A stretch of 60,603 bases of DNA from Chitinophaga pinensis. GTDB taxonomy: Bacteria; Bacteroidota; Bacteroidia; NS11-12g; UBA9320. The notes beneath the pieces were generated by a model that made no database searches, had not been told where the DNA came from, and saw only the letters and a program-made list of their open reading frames with translations. Numbering within the stretch: the stretch's first letter is position 1; each line of letters opens with the position of its first letter. The position numbers were made by a program, and so were the translations under genes. The DNA lies in the NCBI GenBank assembly GCA_945907065.1, contig CAMDSC010000014.1, forward strand, positions 1 to 60,603, read 5' to 3'. Of this stretch, positions 18,235 to 26,870 are shown piece by piece.

Positions 18235-18801
18235 TTAGAATAACCGACGGCTCAATATCCCTAGCACATTTTGATACATATTATTGGCCGTGCCTTTGCG
18301 CCAGTTAAGGATGTCTAGTTCGCCGCCATAATTCACATAAAAATCAATTTTGTATTTTGAAAATTCTTCTAATACATGATCTCTAAAATTAATAAAAGCT
18401 ATCCAACCATCTTCCACATCCTGAAACCATTCTTCATAATAATCATCACCTGAGGCATGAAAATTTAAAACATTTTCACCTATTAAAATAAATTTTGTTA
18501 TTCCTTCGGCCATAAAAATATCTACCACATCGCGTTTCAAAAACATGATATCATTATTAATGCAATCGTTCCATTCACCTAGCATTTCAATGATGACATA
18601 TCCTTCGTTATAGTCAGTATTTAAAACTTTTAGGTAAAGTGTTTCAGTACCAAATTCATCCCATTGCGGATGAATATAATGTCCGTAAATGGTATTGGTA
18701 AAATAAACTTCCGAGTATTCCCTTGCATAAAAAGGCGACTTGACATCTTCCTCTGATTTATATAGATGTAACCAATGATAGAAGGGTTCGATGGTATGCA
18801 T
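18235..18801 (-). CDS. Conserved hypothetical protein rich in acidic and aromatic residues
   Basis: 188 residues, predicted soluble, with many Trp, Tyr and acidic residues (HTIEPFYHWLHLYKSEED, YYEEWFQDVEDGWIAF, VNYGGELDILNWRKG). No signal peptide, membrane helix or catalytic motif stands out. It reads minus, 3' end to 3' end with the truncated orphan (4 nt apart), and precedes the S23-type protein and glycosyltransferase genes. The function is not recognised; it looks genuine from composition. Confidence 0.65.
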   Translation of the reverse strand: MHTIEPFYHWLHLYKSEEDVKSPFYAREYSEVYFTNTIYGHYIHPQWDEFGTETLYLKVLNTDYNEGYVIIEMLGEWNDCINNDIMFLKRDVVDIFMAEGITKFILIGENVLNFHASGDDYYEEWFQDVEDGWIAFINFRDHVLEEFSKYKIDFYVNYGGELDILNWRKGTANNMYQNVLGILSRRLF

Positions 18802-18804
18802 TAA

Positions 18805-18848
18805 GAGACTTTGAGATTGTGCGACTTTGAGATTGAGAGACTTTAAAT
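18805..18848. repeat. Short tandem GACTTTGAGATT repeats
   Basis: GACTTTGAGATT occurs at 18807-18818 and 18823-18834, followed by a partial copy at 18839-18847. They fill the gap between two minus-strand genes. Similar wording recurs near 19232 and 20239. Confidence 0.6.
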
Positions 18849-18854
18849 CAAAGA

Positions 18855-19208
18855 TTATTTTGAAAATTTAGAGATTAAGCTATAAACCAACTTTTGTATT
18901 TCTAGACATTTAGATTCAAGTGTCTGGTATCTCTCAAAATCAATAAATTCCAGGTCGTGGCTAAGTATTAATAAATTTTCTACTTCGATAGCAGAACCTA
19001 AAGCATAATCTAAAAAAGTAAGAAATTGTGCATTTGTTCTTCTTCCTGCACCTTCGGCCACATTGGTTGGTATTGAAACACTCGCTCTTCTGATTTGTGA
19101 AGTGATTCCATAGATTTCCTCTTTAGGAAAATGAGATGTTGAATCATAAATATCTTTAACAAAATTTCTGCTTTTTTGCCAGGCAATCAATTCTTTAAAT
19201 CTATGCAT
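18855..19208 (-). CDS. Four-helix-bundle protein (S23/23S rRNA intervening-sequence type)
   Basis: 117 residues, the usual length. The family signature is clear: ELIAWQKSRNFVKDIY, ITSQIRRASVSIPTNVAEG, FLTFLDYALGSAIEVENLL. Relatives were first found within intervening sequences of 23S rRNA genes and also occur as free genes scattered in Bacteroidota genomes. Their role is not known; nucleic-acid binding is suspected. Here the gene is bracketed by small intergenic repeats (18805-18848 and 19232-19259), which fits an inserted unit. There is no rRNA in the window. Confidence 0.9.
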   Translation of the reverse strand: MHRFKELIAWQKSRNFVKDIYDSTSHFPKEEIYGITSQIRRASVSIPTNVAEGAGRRTNAQFLTFLDYALGSAIEVENLLILSHDLEFIDFERYQTLESKCLEIQKLVYSLISKFSK

Positions 19209-19231
19209 AATAAAATATTTGCTTTGGGTAA

Positions 19232-19259
19232 TCTCAATGTCTCAATTCTCAATGTCTCA
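19232..19259. repeat. Tandem 13-bp repeat TCTCAATGTCTCA
   Basis: Two exact copies (19232-19244, 19247-19259) with 15-bp spacing. The second includes the stop codon of the glycosyltransferase gene. This is the other side of the S23-type gene from the repeats at 18805-18848. Confidence 0.7.
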
Positions 19260-20186
19260 TTTCTCTTCAGAAATATTTGTTTCATCCACAATATACAACG
19301 GGCGGTTTCGGATATTGTCATAAATGCGGCTGATATATTCGCCGATTATACCAATTCCTATCAATTGAATGCCTCCGATAAAGACTATTGTAATCATCAA
19401 TGATGACCAACCCGGCTCGTAATCTTTAAGAACATAACGGCTATATAGTGTATAAATTATTAATAAAAACCCAATAAAGGCACAGGCAAAACCTGAAATA
19501 GTAGCTACTCGCAATGGGAAATTGGAGAAGGAAGTGATTCCATCCATGGCCAGTCTAAACATTTTGCGAAACGTATAACCTGTGTCACCGCTCATCCGCT
19601 CATCACGGTCATACTCCACAAAGGTTTGACGAAACCCAACCCAAGCCATTTGCCCCCGAAGAAATTTTTGTTTTTCGGGCATTTTATTTATTTGGTCCAC
19701 CACCTTGCGGTGAATAATTCTAAAATCACCAGTATCCATTGGGATATCAATAGACGTAAGTTTGGCAAGTATTTTATAAAACCAGCGGGCCGTTAGTAAT
19801 TTTAATGCCGATTCACCTTTGCGCGATTTGCGTTTAGCATACACAATTTCAAAGCCCTCGTTTAATTTTTTATAAAGTTCAGGAATCAGTTCCGGTGGGT
19901 CCTGTCCGTCTGCATCTATAATTACCACTTCCGTTCCTCTGCATAAATCCAATCCTGCAGATACAGCTATTTGATGACCAAAGTTTCGGCTAAAGTTTAT
20001 AAATTTTACAAAGGAATGGTCTTTGGCTAATCCTTTGATAACAGCTATAGATTGATCTTTGCTGCCATCGTTCACATAGATTAGTTCAAACGATTGCCCG
20101 GTATTTTCCAAAGCATTTTTTAACCTTTCAAATAATAAAGGAATATTTTTTTCTTCGTTATATATGGGGATGACAACGCTAATCAT
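19257..20186 (-). CDS. Family 2 glycosyltransferase (GtrB/dolichyl-phosphate-mannose-synthase-like)
   Basis: 309 residues. A GT-A domain starts ISVVIPIYNEEKNI and has YVNDGSKDQS, FSRNFGHQIAVSAGLD, the DADGQDPPE metal-binding DxD region and the DTGDFRIIHR segment. Two membrane helices follow near residues 228-255 and 263-290. Such enzymes move a sugar from a nucleotide donor to undecaprenyl phosphate on the inner membrane; the lipid-linked sugar then feeds membrane transferases. The GT39-like protein at 1260-3677 would be the kind of enzyme that uses such a donor, but they are not linked. A -7 box lies 8 nt upstream. Confidence 0.92.
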   Translation of the reverse strand: MISVVIPIYNEEKNIPLLFERLKNALENTGQSFELIYVNDGSKDQSIAVIKGLAKDHSFVKFINFSRNFGHQIAVSAGLDLCRGTEVVIIDADGQDPPELIPELYKKLNEGFEIVYAKRKSRKGESALKLLTARWFYKILAKLTSIDIPMDTGDFRIIHRKVVDQINKMPEKQKFLRGQMAWVGFRQTFVEYDRDERMSGDTGYTFRKMFRLAMDGITSFSNFPLRVATISGFACAFIGFLLIIYTLYSRYVLKDYEPGWSSLMITIVFIGGIQLIGIGIIGEYISRIYDNIRNRPLYIVDETNISEEK

Positions 20187-20194
20187 TGGTGAGG

Positions 20195-20202
20195 CAAAAG
20201 TA
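20195..20202 (-). promoter_or_regulatory. Candidate -7 box (TACTTTTG) for the GT2 gene
   Basis: On the minus strand TACTTTTG ends 8 nt before the ATG at 20186. It fits TAnnTTTG and again implies a very short leader. Confidence 0.45.
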
Positions 20203-20230
20203 ATAATATAGATTGAAGATTGTAAGAAGT

Positions 20231-20352
20231 TAGATGTTAGACTTTGAGATATCTGACGGTGAGAAGTGAGACGCTGAAAAGTGAGATTTTTTAGCTATAA
20301 GGTGAAAGATATTCAACACCCAATGGTCTAACATCTAACAGTCTAACATCTA
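20231..20352. repeat. Inverted and direct copies of a 12-bp word
   Basis: TAGATGTTAGAC at 20231-20242 faces two copies of its complement GTCTAACATCTA at 20326-20337 and 20341-20352. Between them lie GACTTTGAGATAT and GTGAGA-type words related to those around the S23 gene. Related TTAGGATGTTAGGA wording occurs at 49361-49396. The region lies between two minus-strand genes; no T-run terminator is evident. Confidence 0.65.
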
Positions 20353-20363
20353 TAATCTATCCT

Positions 20364-22058
20364 CTAAAAATCATAATTCCTCATATCCAAATTCATCCGC
20401 AGCCCCAGCTGAAACCAATTGGTATTGCTTTGGTATTTTGCTAAATCACTTTTTACTGCACGGATATTAGCCCGGGCATCTATCCAAAGATTATGATAAA
20501 GCATATACGATGCATTAAAGAAAAAGATGGAGTAATTGGTTTTTACCCCTTGCCCGATTTTTAAACCTTTTTCATTCGGACGGTTTTCGTAGGTGGTTAA
20601 AATATTTCCTCCAAAATGCTTAGTGCTGCTATTGCTGTCAAGGCCTTTCATCACATAGATAAAACCTGTTTCTATAAATAATTTATAAATCGGTTGGTAC
20701 TTGGCTATAAAAATTGCTTCTCTAAAATTAGCCCCAAAAGGATGCGACAAAGCCTGATTATAGTTCACATAATTTTGGCTTTGTTTGAAATGGGTGTAGG
20801 TATAAGGACGTACTAAATTATACTCTACCTGCAAGTCAAGACCATTAATGGTAAAGGCGTTGATATACTTCAATCCTGTTTGTACCCCAAATTTATTAAC
20901 CCACGAACCAGTGCGTTTTATCATTTCATTTTTTATAAATTCATCTAAAACAAATTGCCCATAAAACGAAAACCGTTTTTTAAAGTTCCATTTCCAATCC
21001 ATGCCTACAATCACATTATCGCTGCTGTTGAGGTTGTGCTCAATGGCCCGGTAAAAAATTACAGGGTTTAAATAATTAATATCAAACGAACCTTTGTGAA
21101 TACTATCGCTACGGTCGTAAACTACCGATTCAAAGAAACCGATATTCAGGGTTTTAAATAATTTGATACCTAAATAATGATTTACGAAATATTTAGGTTT
21201 TACACCCTTCCCATCTGCGGATTGGCTTGTAAAATCTGTGAGTTGTGTAAACAGATTTTGATAATTGAACCGCCAGATTTTGGTGTTAATTTTTAAAAAT
21301 AAATAAGGATTGCTAAAATTTGAAAGGATAAGGCTGCGGTAGCCGTTGCCAATAAAATTGCGGTCGTGGCCAAACTGCATCCCAATATGTTTGGTAGGTG
21401 AAACCGTAATATATCCGCGAGCCATAAAAAAATCATGGGCATTGCTGCCAAAGGGTTTATGAAACCCGTTTCCGGGGATAACGCCTGTGGAATCTATAAT
21501 CTGCTTATAATAATTGGGAAACCGAAATTGATTTTCGGTGAGGTAAGAATAAAAACCAACTTTGTTGTCAATCATTCCTCTGACTTCAATGCCTCTAGTA
21601 TTTTGAAAAGTTGATATGGAATTGCTAAAGTCTTTACCACCTGAGAAACCTAGGACGGGATTTATCATAAAAGTTAAGTCTTGATTTTTATAGTGATACA
21701 ATGCAGAAGGACGTGTGTAAATTCTTTTTTTGAAAGATAGCCAAGAATTAGAAGTCCCATACACCCATGACTCATTAGCATGATATTCAAAATTGTCAGC
21801 CCTGATATATTTGGCACTATTCATTGAATTTTTTTCATTATGAAAAATAAAAATATAGTCTTTAATAGAGTCACTTTCTGCTCTAGAATATGGTTTAAGA
21901 GACGTTGATGTAAAATCTAAACTTCCTGTAATTTCAAGCCTGTCAATATGATAATTCGTAAAAGAATTTATAGGCAAATAAGTGCTTTGAGCCTTGATAA
22001 AAGAACTTCCCAAAACTAAAATCGCTGAAAGAATTACAAACTGCTTTATGGAATTCAT
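20364..22058 (-). CDS. Outer-membrane beta-barrel protein, Wzi/RemB-like
   Basis: 564 residues from the ATG at 22058, which gives a proper signal peptide (MNSIKQFVILSAILVLGSSF, then IKAQ); the ATG at 22088 adds ten residues of poor signal type. The body is a run of aromatic beta strands ending in the typical QLGLRMNLDMRNYDF. Segments such as HIGMQFGHDRNFIGNGYRSLILS and IWRFNYQNLFTQLTDF resemble a family annotated as capsule-assembly Wzi-like and, in flavobacteria, as gliding protein RemB. It may bind surface polysaccharide or help gliding adhesion; the choice cannot be made from sequence alone. It is divergent from ligA. Confidence 0.7.
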   Translation of the reverse strand: MNSIKQFVILSAILVLGSSFIKAQSTYLPINSFTNYHIDRLEITGSLDFTSTSLKPYSRAESDSIKDYIFIFHNEKNSMNSAKYIRADNFEYHANESWVYGTSNSWLSFKKRIYTRPSALYHYKNQDLTFMINPVLGFSGGKDFSNSISTFQNTRGIEVRGMIDNKVGFYSYLTENQFRFPNYYKQIIDSTGVIPGNGFHKPFGSNAHDFFMARGYITVSPTKHIGMQFGHDRNFIGNGYRSLILSNFSNPYLFLKINTKIWRFNYQNLFTQLTDFTSQSADGKGVKPKYFVNHYLGIKLFKTLNIGFFESVVYDRSDSIHKGSFDINYLNPVIFYRAIEHNLNSSDNVIVGMDWKWNFKKRFSFYGQFVLDEFIKNEMIKRTGSWVNKFGVQTGLKYINAFTINGLDLQVEYNLVRPYTYTHFKQSQNYVNYNQALSHPFGANFREAIFIAKYQPIYKLFIETGFIYVMKGLDSNSSTKHFGGNILTTYENRPNEKGLKIGQGVKTNYSIFFFNASYMLYHNLWIDARANIRAVKSDLAKYQSNTNWFQLGLRMNLDMRNYDF

Positions 22059-22082
22059 TTGGCAAACATAGTTAAAAAAATA

Positions 22083-22160
22083 TCGCACAGAGGCACGGAG
22101 TTATAGAGTATTCGATTTCTTAAAATTTCAACCTTCTTGTTGCTAAGTGTCTCTGTGCGA
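22083..22160. repeat. 14-bp inverted repeat between divergent genes
   Basis: TCGCACAGAGGCAC (22083-22096) pairs with GTGTCTCTGTGCGA (22147-22160), 13 of 14 positions, with 50 bp between. CACAGAGACAC-type words are common in intergenic DNA of many bacteria. It lies in the shared 5' region of ligA and the barrel gene. Confidence 0.6.
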
Positions 22161-22208
22161 AACTAAAAAGAATTGTATGTTTGAAGTTTTAAACTAATTA
22201 CTAAAACT

Positions 22209-24266
22209 GTGGATTTATTTTCGTCCCCACCCAGCCCCAAGATACAAATAGATGCCCTAACCAGGGAACTCAAAGAACATAATTACAACTATTATGTACT
22301 AGCCGAGCCAACCATTAGCGACCGTGAGTTTGACCGATTGCTGAAAGAACTGGAAGCCTTGGAAAAAGAATTTCCTGAGTTGGCTCATCTCGATTCGCCG
22401 GTAAAAGTAGTTGGTGGAGCGGTTACCAAAAATTTTATAACAAAAAAACACAGCCGCCCCATGCTGTCGCTGGGCAATACATACAGCGAAGCAGAACTCC
22501 GTGAGTTTGACGAACGGGCCAAAAAACTGGCGGGTATGGATTTTGAATATGTGGCTGAACTAAAATTTGACGGTTTTGCTATTGGGCTGACTTATAAAAA
22601 CGGAAAACTCATCCAAGCCCTTACCCGTGGGGATGGAACCCAAGGCGATGATGTAACCGAGAATGTAAAAACCATCCGAACCATTCCGCATCAGTTGCAT
22701 GGCAATTACCCTGAAGAGTTTGAAATTCGGGGTGAAATTTTTATGCATCGTAAAGCCTTTGACCGCATGAATGAGGAGCGGGTAAAAAACGGCGAGGCTC
22801 CGTTTGCCAATCCACGAAACTCTGCTGCAGGAACCATAAAAATGCAGGAAAGCAGCGAAGTGGCCAAGCGACCTTTGGATTGTTTTCTCTATCATTTTTT
22901 GGGAGATGAAAAACGATTTTTAACGCACTATGACAGCCTGAAAGAAGCCGAAACCTGGGGCTTGCAAATAAATGATGCCGCAAAAGTTTGTAAATCCATG
23001 GACGAAGTTTGGGCTTTTATAAAGCACTGGGACAAGGAACGAAAAAAATTAAGCTTTGAAATAGATGGGGTAGTGGTAAAAGTAAACAGCTACCAATTGC
23101 AGCATGAGTTAGGCTTTACTGCCAAAAACCCGCGCTGGGCCATTGCCTATAAATTTGAAACCGAACGGGCTGCCACCAAATTACTGTCTGTAAGTTTTCA
23201 GGTAGGCCGCACCGGGGCAGTTACTCCGGTGGCTAATCTGGAGCCGGTTTTGCTTTTGGGAACCACCGTAAAACGGGCTTCGCTGCACAATCAGGATATC
23301 ATAAATGAATTGGATATAAGGGTAGGGGATACCGTTTTTGTAGAAAAAGGGGGTGAAATAATTCCTAAAATAATAGAAGTGGACTTGGACATGCGACCGC
23401 TGGATTCAAAACCTTTAGAATTTATAACCCATTGTCCTGAATGCGGCACAGCCCTTATACGCAAAGAAGGTGAAGTTGCCCATTATTGCCCCAATGAGGA
23501 AGGGTGCCCACCGCAGATAAAAGGAAAAATGGTGCATTTTGTAGCCCGCAAAGCTTTGGATATTGACAGTATGGGCGAAGAAAGAATTGACTTGCTGCAT
23601 GAAAAAGGATTATTAAAAAATGTGGCCGATTTTTATGACTTAAAGTATGAACAAATATTTGGACTTTCAAAGACAACCAAAGATGAAGAGACCGGAAAGA
23701 CTAAGGATACACGCATTTTAGAAAAATCCGCGAATAATATTTTGTTAGGAATTGAAACTTCAAAAAATACACCGTTTGAACGGGTGTTGTTTGGTTTGGG
23801 GATACGGTTTGTGGGTGAAACGGTGGCTAAGAAATTGGCGAAATATTTTAAAACAATTGATGCCATTGCAGCCGCCACATTTGAGGAATTAAATGCGGTG
23901 GATGAAATTGGAGATACCATAGCCGAAAGCATCATTCAATGGTTTGCTAATCCTCAGCATATAGAAATAATAGAAAAACTGAAAGCCGCAGGATTGCACT
24001 TGTCTGTGGATGAAAGCAATCAACCCGAAATTGATAATAAACTGGATGGCAAAAGCTTTGTGGTAAGCGGAGTGTTTACCAAATTTAGCCGTGATGAACT
24101 GAAAGATACCATTGAAAAATTTGGAGGGAAAAATGTAGGAAGCATTTCTTCCAAAACCGATTTTGTTTTAGCCGGTGAAAACATGGGCCCTGCCAAACTT
24201 CAAAAAGCCACGGATTTGGGAATCAAGGTTATTTCGGAAGAGGATTTTATGGAGATGATTGGGTAG
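22209..24266 (+). CDS. ligA: NAD-dependent DNA ligase
   Basis: 685 residues, all domains present. The Ia NAD-binding segment holds HNYNYYVLAEPTISDREFD; K119 in AELKFDGFAIG is the adenylated lysine; the OB fold holds QVGRTGAVTPVANLEPV; the zinc finger uses C409, C412, C427 and C433; helix-hairpin-helix repeats follow (LFGLGIRFVGETVAK), then a BRCT domain from about 611. It seals nicks in replication and repair. The start is GTG at 22209; no nearby ATG gives a family-like N-terminus. The next gene, 23 nt on, also ends in a BRCT domain. Confidence 0.97.
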   Translation: MDLFSSPPSPKIQIDALTRELKEHNYNYYVLAEPTISDREFDRLLKELEALEKEFPELAHLDSPVKVVGGAVTKNFITKKHSRPMLSLGNTYSEAELREFDERAKKLAGMDFEYVAELKFDGFAIGLTYKNGKLIQALTRGDGTQGDDVTENVKTIRTIPHQLHGNYPEEFEIRGEIFMHRKAFDRMNEERVKNGEAPFANPRNSAAGTIKMQESSEVAKRPLDCFLYHFLGDEKRFLTHYDSLKEAETWGLQINDAAKVCKSMDEVWAFIKHWDKERKKLSFEIDGVVVKVNSYQLQHELGFTAKNPRWAIAYKFETERAATKLLSVSFQVGRTGAVTPVANLEPVLLLGTTVKRASLHNQDIINELDIRVGDTVFVEKGGEIIPKIIEVDLDMRPLDSKPLEFITHCPECGTALIRKEGEVAHYCPNEEGCPPQIKGKMVHFVARKALDIDSMGEERIDLLHEKGLLKNVADFYDLKYEQIFGLSKTTKDEETGKTKDTRILEKSANNILLGIETSKNTPFERVLFGLGIRFVGETVAKKLAKYFKTIDAIAAATFEELNAVDEIGDTIAESIIQWFANPQHIEIIEKLKAAGLHLSVDESNQPEIDNKLDGKSFVVSGVFTKFSRDELKDTIEKFGGKNVGSISSKTDFVLAGENMGPAKLQKATDLGIKVISEEDFMEMIG

Positions 24267-24289
24267 GTAAAGATAGAATCTTTTAAAAT

Positions 24290-25201
24290 ATGGACTTTAT
24301 AACGATTGATTTTGAAACTGCTACAGCGCAAAGGGATAGTCCTTGTGAAATTGGGTTGACGTTCGTTAAGAACCGACAAATTGTTAAAACAAAATCGTGG
24401 TTGATAAAACCAATGTATGAAGAATTTGATTTTTTTAATGTTCATATTCACGGAATCCACCCCTTTCATGTTAAAAATGAGCCTGAGTTTGACCAACTTT
24501 GGATGGAAATAGGCCCATTACTTGAAAACCAATTTTTGATTGCTCATAACGCAGGTTTTGATATGAGTGTTTTGAGAAGGACTCTTGAAGCTTATCAGAT
24601 ACCATTTCCAACTTTGAATTATTCATGTAGCTATATTTTTTCGAAAAAAGTTTGGCAAGGACTTCCATCATATAACTTGGAAACACTTTGTAGAATTAAC
24701 AATATTGAACTTAAACATCACAGAGCAGGTCCTGACAGTAAAGCAACTGCTGAACTATCGTTGAAAGCTTTTGATTTAGCTGGCATTAATTCCATTGATG
24801 ATATTCAAGAAAAATTAAAAACAACAATAGGAAAACTATATAATGGAGGTTATACCTCGTCCGAGACGAAAAGACTCACAACATTAAAAGACCTTGCAAA
24901 TATTGTTGGGGACCCAACCAAGATTAATCCCGATAGTATTTTTCATGGAAGGATAGTTGTTTTTACAGGTACTTTATCTTCAATGGTTAGGGCTGAGGCT
25001 CAACAGATAATAATAAATATTGGTGGATTTATTGGTAATAGTGTAACTAAGGATACTGATTTTTTAATTGTAGGGCAGCAAGATTATAGGGTGGTTGGCG
25101 ATGATGGAATGAGCAGTAAGCAAGAAAAAGCAGTTAAATTAATAGAGAAGGGTTCTAAATTAGAAATTATATCTGAGGATGATTTTTTAAAAAATATATA
25201 A
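24290..25201 (+). CDS. DnaQ-like 3'-5' exonuclease with C-terminal BRCT domain
   Basis: 303 residues. The exonuclease part (1-165) has Exo I (D7 and E9 in IDFETA), Exo II (D91 in HNAGFDMSVL) and Exo III (H144 and D149 in HRAGPDSKA), the DEDDh set. A linker leads to a BRCT domain (about 215-303, IVVFTGTLSS, GGFIGNSVTKDTDFLIVG). Similar exonuclease-BRCT proteins are often annotated as DNA polymerase III epsilon-like. It lacks polymerase-core binding features I can identify, so a repair role is more likely than replication proofreading. It begins 23 nt after ligA and is probably co-transcribed. Confidence 0.88.
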   Translation: MDFITIDFETATAQRDSPCEIGLTFVKNRQIVKTKSWLIKPMYEEFDFFNVHIHGIHPFHVKNEPEFDQLWMEIGPLLENQFLIAHNAGFDMSVLRRTLEAYQIPFPTLNYSCSYIFSKKVWQGLPSYNLETLCRINNIELKHHRAGPDSKATAELSLKAFDLAGINSIDDIQEKLKTTIGKLYNGGYTSSETKRLTTLKDLANIVGDPTKINPDSIFHGRIVVFTGTLSSMVRAEAQQIIINIGGFIGNSVTKDTDFLIVGQQDYRVVGDDGMSSKQEKAVKLIEKGSKLEIISEDDFLKNI

Positions 25202-25305
25202 AATATTCCATAGAGGTAGCTACTGAAATCCTAATTCTTGATAAGAAAAAAGGCAAAATCGAAAAAAAATAGTAACACTTTTTAAATCAAGGTCTCTTTT
25301 GATTT

Positions 25306-25313
25306 TAACTTTG
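25306..25313 (+). promoter_or_regulatory. Candidate -7 box (TAACTTTG)
   Basis: TAACTTTG matches TAnnTTTG and lies 16 nt before the ATG of the DUF4160 gene, so that gene probably has its own promoter rather than relying on ligA. Confidence 0.5.
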
Positions 25314-25329
25314 ATAAAAAATTAAAAAT

Positions 25330-25704
25330 ATGGAGAGAATTAAAGAAATTATAAAACATGAAATTCAAGAAGATTTAAAATTTTTAGAATTTAAGTTTGC
25401 TTTAGCTTTATCCTTGGTTGAATTTAAAGGTCAATTAATTGAATCAAGAAAACTAATTCAGATTATTGATGAAGCCAAAATAGAAATTTATCATGAAGAA
25501 CATTCTCCTCCTCATTTTCATGTTTTAACAAAAAATGAAAATGTTTCAATTGCAATAGAATCATTCAAAATTTTAAATGGCAGGCTAAAAAAAAGTACCT
25601 TAAAGAAGGTTAAATATTTTTATGACAATAATCGTGACTTATTAATAAGTTTCTGGAATTCTACTAGACCATCGAATTGTATGGTGGGACCTATAAAAAG
25701 TTAA
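25330..25704 (+). CDS. DUF4160-like small protein
   Basis: 124 residues. The segment IEIYHEEHSPPHFHVLT, followed by VSIAIESFKILNGRLKKSTLKKV and DLLISFW, follows DUF4160, in which the HxPPHFHV stretch is the hallmark. These proteins are often encoded beside a DUF2442 partner and are suspected toxin-antitoxin components, but no DUF2442 gene is next to this one. The N-terminal 45 residues are an extra helical part. The final CMVGPIKS is not family-like and may mark altered 3' sequence. Confidence 0.72.
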   Translation: MERIKEIIKHEIQEDLKFLEFKFALALSLVEFKGQLIESRKLIQIIDEAKIEIYHEEHSPPHFHVLTKNENVSIAIESFKILNGRLKKSTLKKVKYFYDNNRDLLISFWNSTRPSNCMVGPIKS

Positions 25705-25832
25705 ACGTTATCATCTTTAGTGGCTTAAGGATTAGCGAAGCGGTCCTTGTGACAATCTTCCTTCAAACACCCCTCTGCCCTATTTCTCAATCCACAGAGC
25801 AAGGTGAACTTTATGCCACTATCATTTTCAAA

Positions 25833-26864
25833 TTAGGCTATTATCCACGTATTGTCCCCTGACAATATTTTGTTAAGTGGCATTCGGCCTTTTCTTGATC
25901 TAATTTCTTCTATTTGCATCGTCATCCCTTCATCGTACACAGGACGTTCATCAGCATATAGAATACCAAAAGGACGTGGTAAATCTTCACCGTTAAATGT
26001 GGTATCAAAAAAACGGGAAAGCAAATTGGCTTTGGTTTTATCCTTTTCATCGTGTATCCACAAATCGGATAACCCATTTTCGGCAATGTTTACGATAACC
26101 GGAGTCAACCCATCAAGCTTGATTCCCTTCTCATCATTGTGACCAAAAATTAAAGGTTTTCCATGTTCCAAAAACACAGCTTCTTCCTTTTTGGTTTCCT
26201 TATCAGAAAAAGCAAAAAATGCGGCATCATTAAAAACAGGGCAATTTTGATAAATCTCAACAAAGGAAGTTCCCTTAAATTCACCTGCTCTTTTCAGTAC
26301 CATTTGCATGTGTTTTGGGTCGCGGTCAAGGGTTCGGGACACAAAAGATGCTTTGGCACCTAAAGCCAGTTCCGAAGGATTAAATGGTTCTTCAATGGAC
26401 CCGAAAGGTGTGGTTTTAGTCACCTTTCCTTTTTCGGAGGTTGGGGAATATTGCCCTTTGGTGAGGCTATAAATCTGGTTGTTAAAAACCAAATAATTAA
26501 AGTTAAAATTCTTTCGCATGGCATGAATAAAGTGGTTTCCACCAATGGAAAAAGAATCGCCATCGCCGGATACAATCCAAACACTTAAATCAGGATTTGC
26601 AGCTTTTACTCCTGAAGCTATAGCCGCTGCACGTCCGTGAATACTATGCATTCCATAAGTATCCATGTAATAGGTAAACCGTGAAGAACACCCTATTCCC
26701 GAAATAAAAACTAGGTTTTCTTTTGGAACACCCAATTCAGGAAATATGGTCTGAGCCTGTTTTAATATTGAATAGTCACCGCAACCGGGGCACCATTTCA
26801 CATCCTGATCGGTAGCAAAATCTTTGGAAGTAAGTTTTATTTCGTTTTCTAATACTGTTTCCAT
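25833..26864 (-). CDS. korB: 2-oxoacid:ferredoxin oxidoreductase, beta subunit
   Basis: 343 residues. This subunit binds thiamine diphosphate and an iron-sulfur cluster. WCPGCGDYSI (C25, C28) and ISGIGCSSRF (C59) provide cluster ligands; GDGDSFSIGGNHFIHAMRKN (from residue 100) and NNQIYSLTKGQYSPT are the thiamine-diphosphate site. With KorA it converts 2-oxoglutarate (or a related 2-oxoacid) plus CoA to the acyl-CoA, CO2 and reduced ferredoxin. It lies 6 nt downstream of korA. The 2-oxoglutarate preference is the usual one for this subtype in aerobic Bacteroidota, not proven here. Confidence 0.93.
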   Translation of the reverse strand: METVLENEIKLTSKDFATDQDVKWCPGCGDYSILKQAQTIFPELGVPKENLVFISGIGCSSRFTYYMDTYGMHSIHGRAAAIASGVKAANPDLSVWIVSGDGDSFSIGGNHFIHAMRKNFNFNYLVFNNQIYSLTKGQYSPTSEKGKVTKTTPFGSIEEPFNPSELALGAKASFVSRTLDRDPKHMQMVLKRAGEFKGTSFVEIYQNCPVFNDAAFFAFSDKETKKEEAVFLEHGKPLIFGHNDEKGIKLDGLTPVIVNIAENGLSDLWIHDEKDKTKANLLSRFFDTTFNGEDLPRPFGILYADERPVYDEGMTMQIEEIRSRKGRMPLNKILSGDNTWIIA

Positions 26865-26870
26865 TTTTGT

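Noticed and set aside
20231-20352. CRISPR-like short repeats
   Set aside because: Repeats are 12 bp, mixed in orientation and irregularly spaced, with no cas gene in the window.
25677-25862. 61-codon plus-strand frame
   Set aside because: It overlaps the end of the DUF4160 gene and the end of korB, has no family motif and no start signal.
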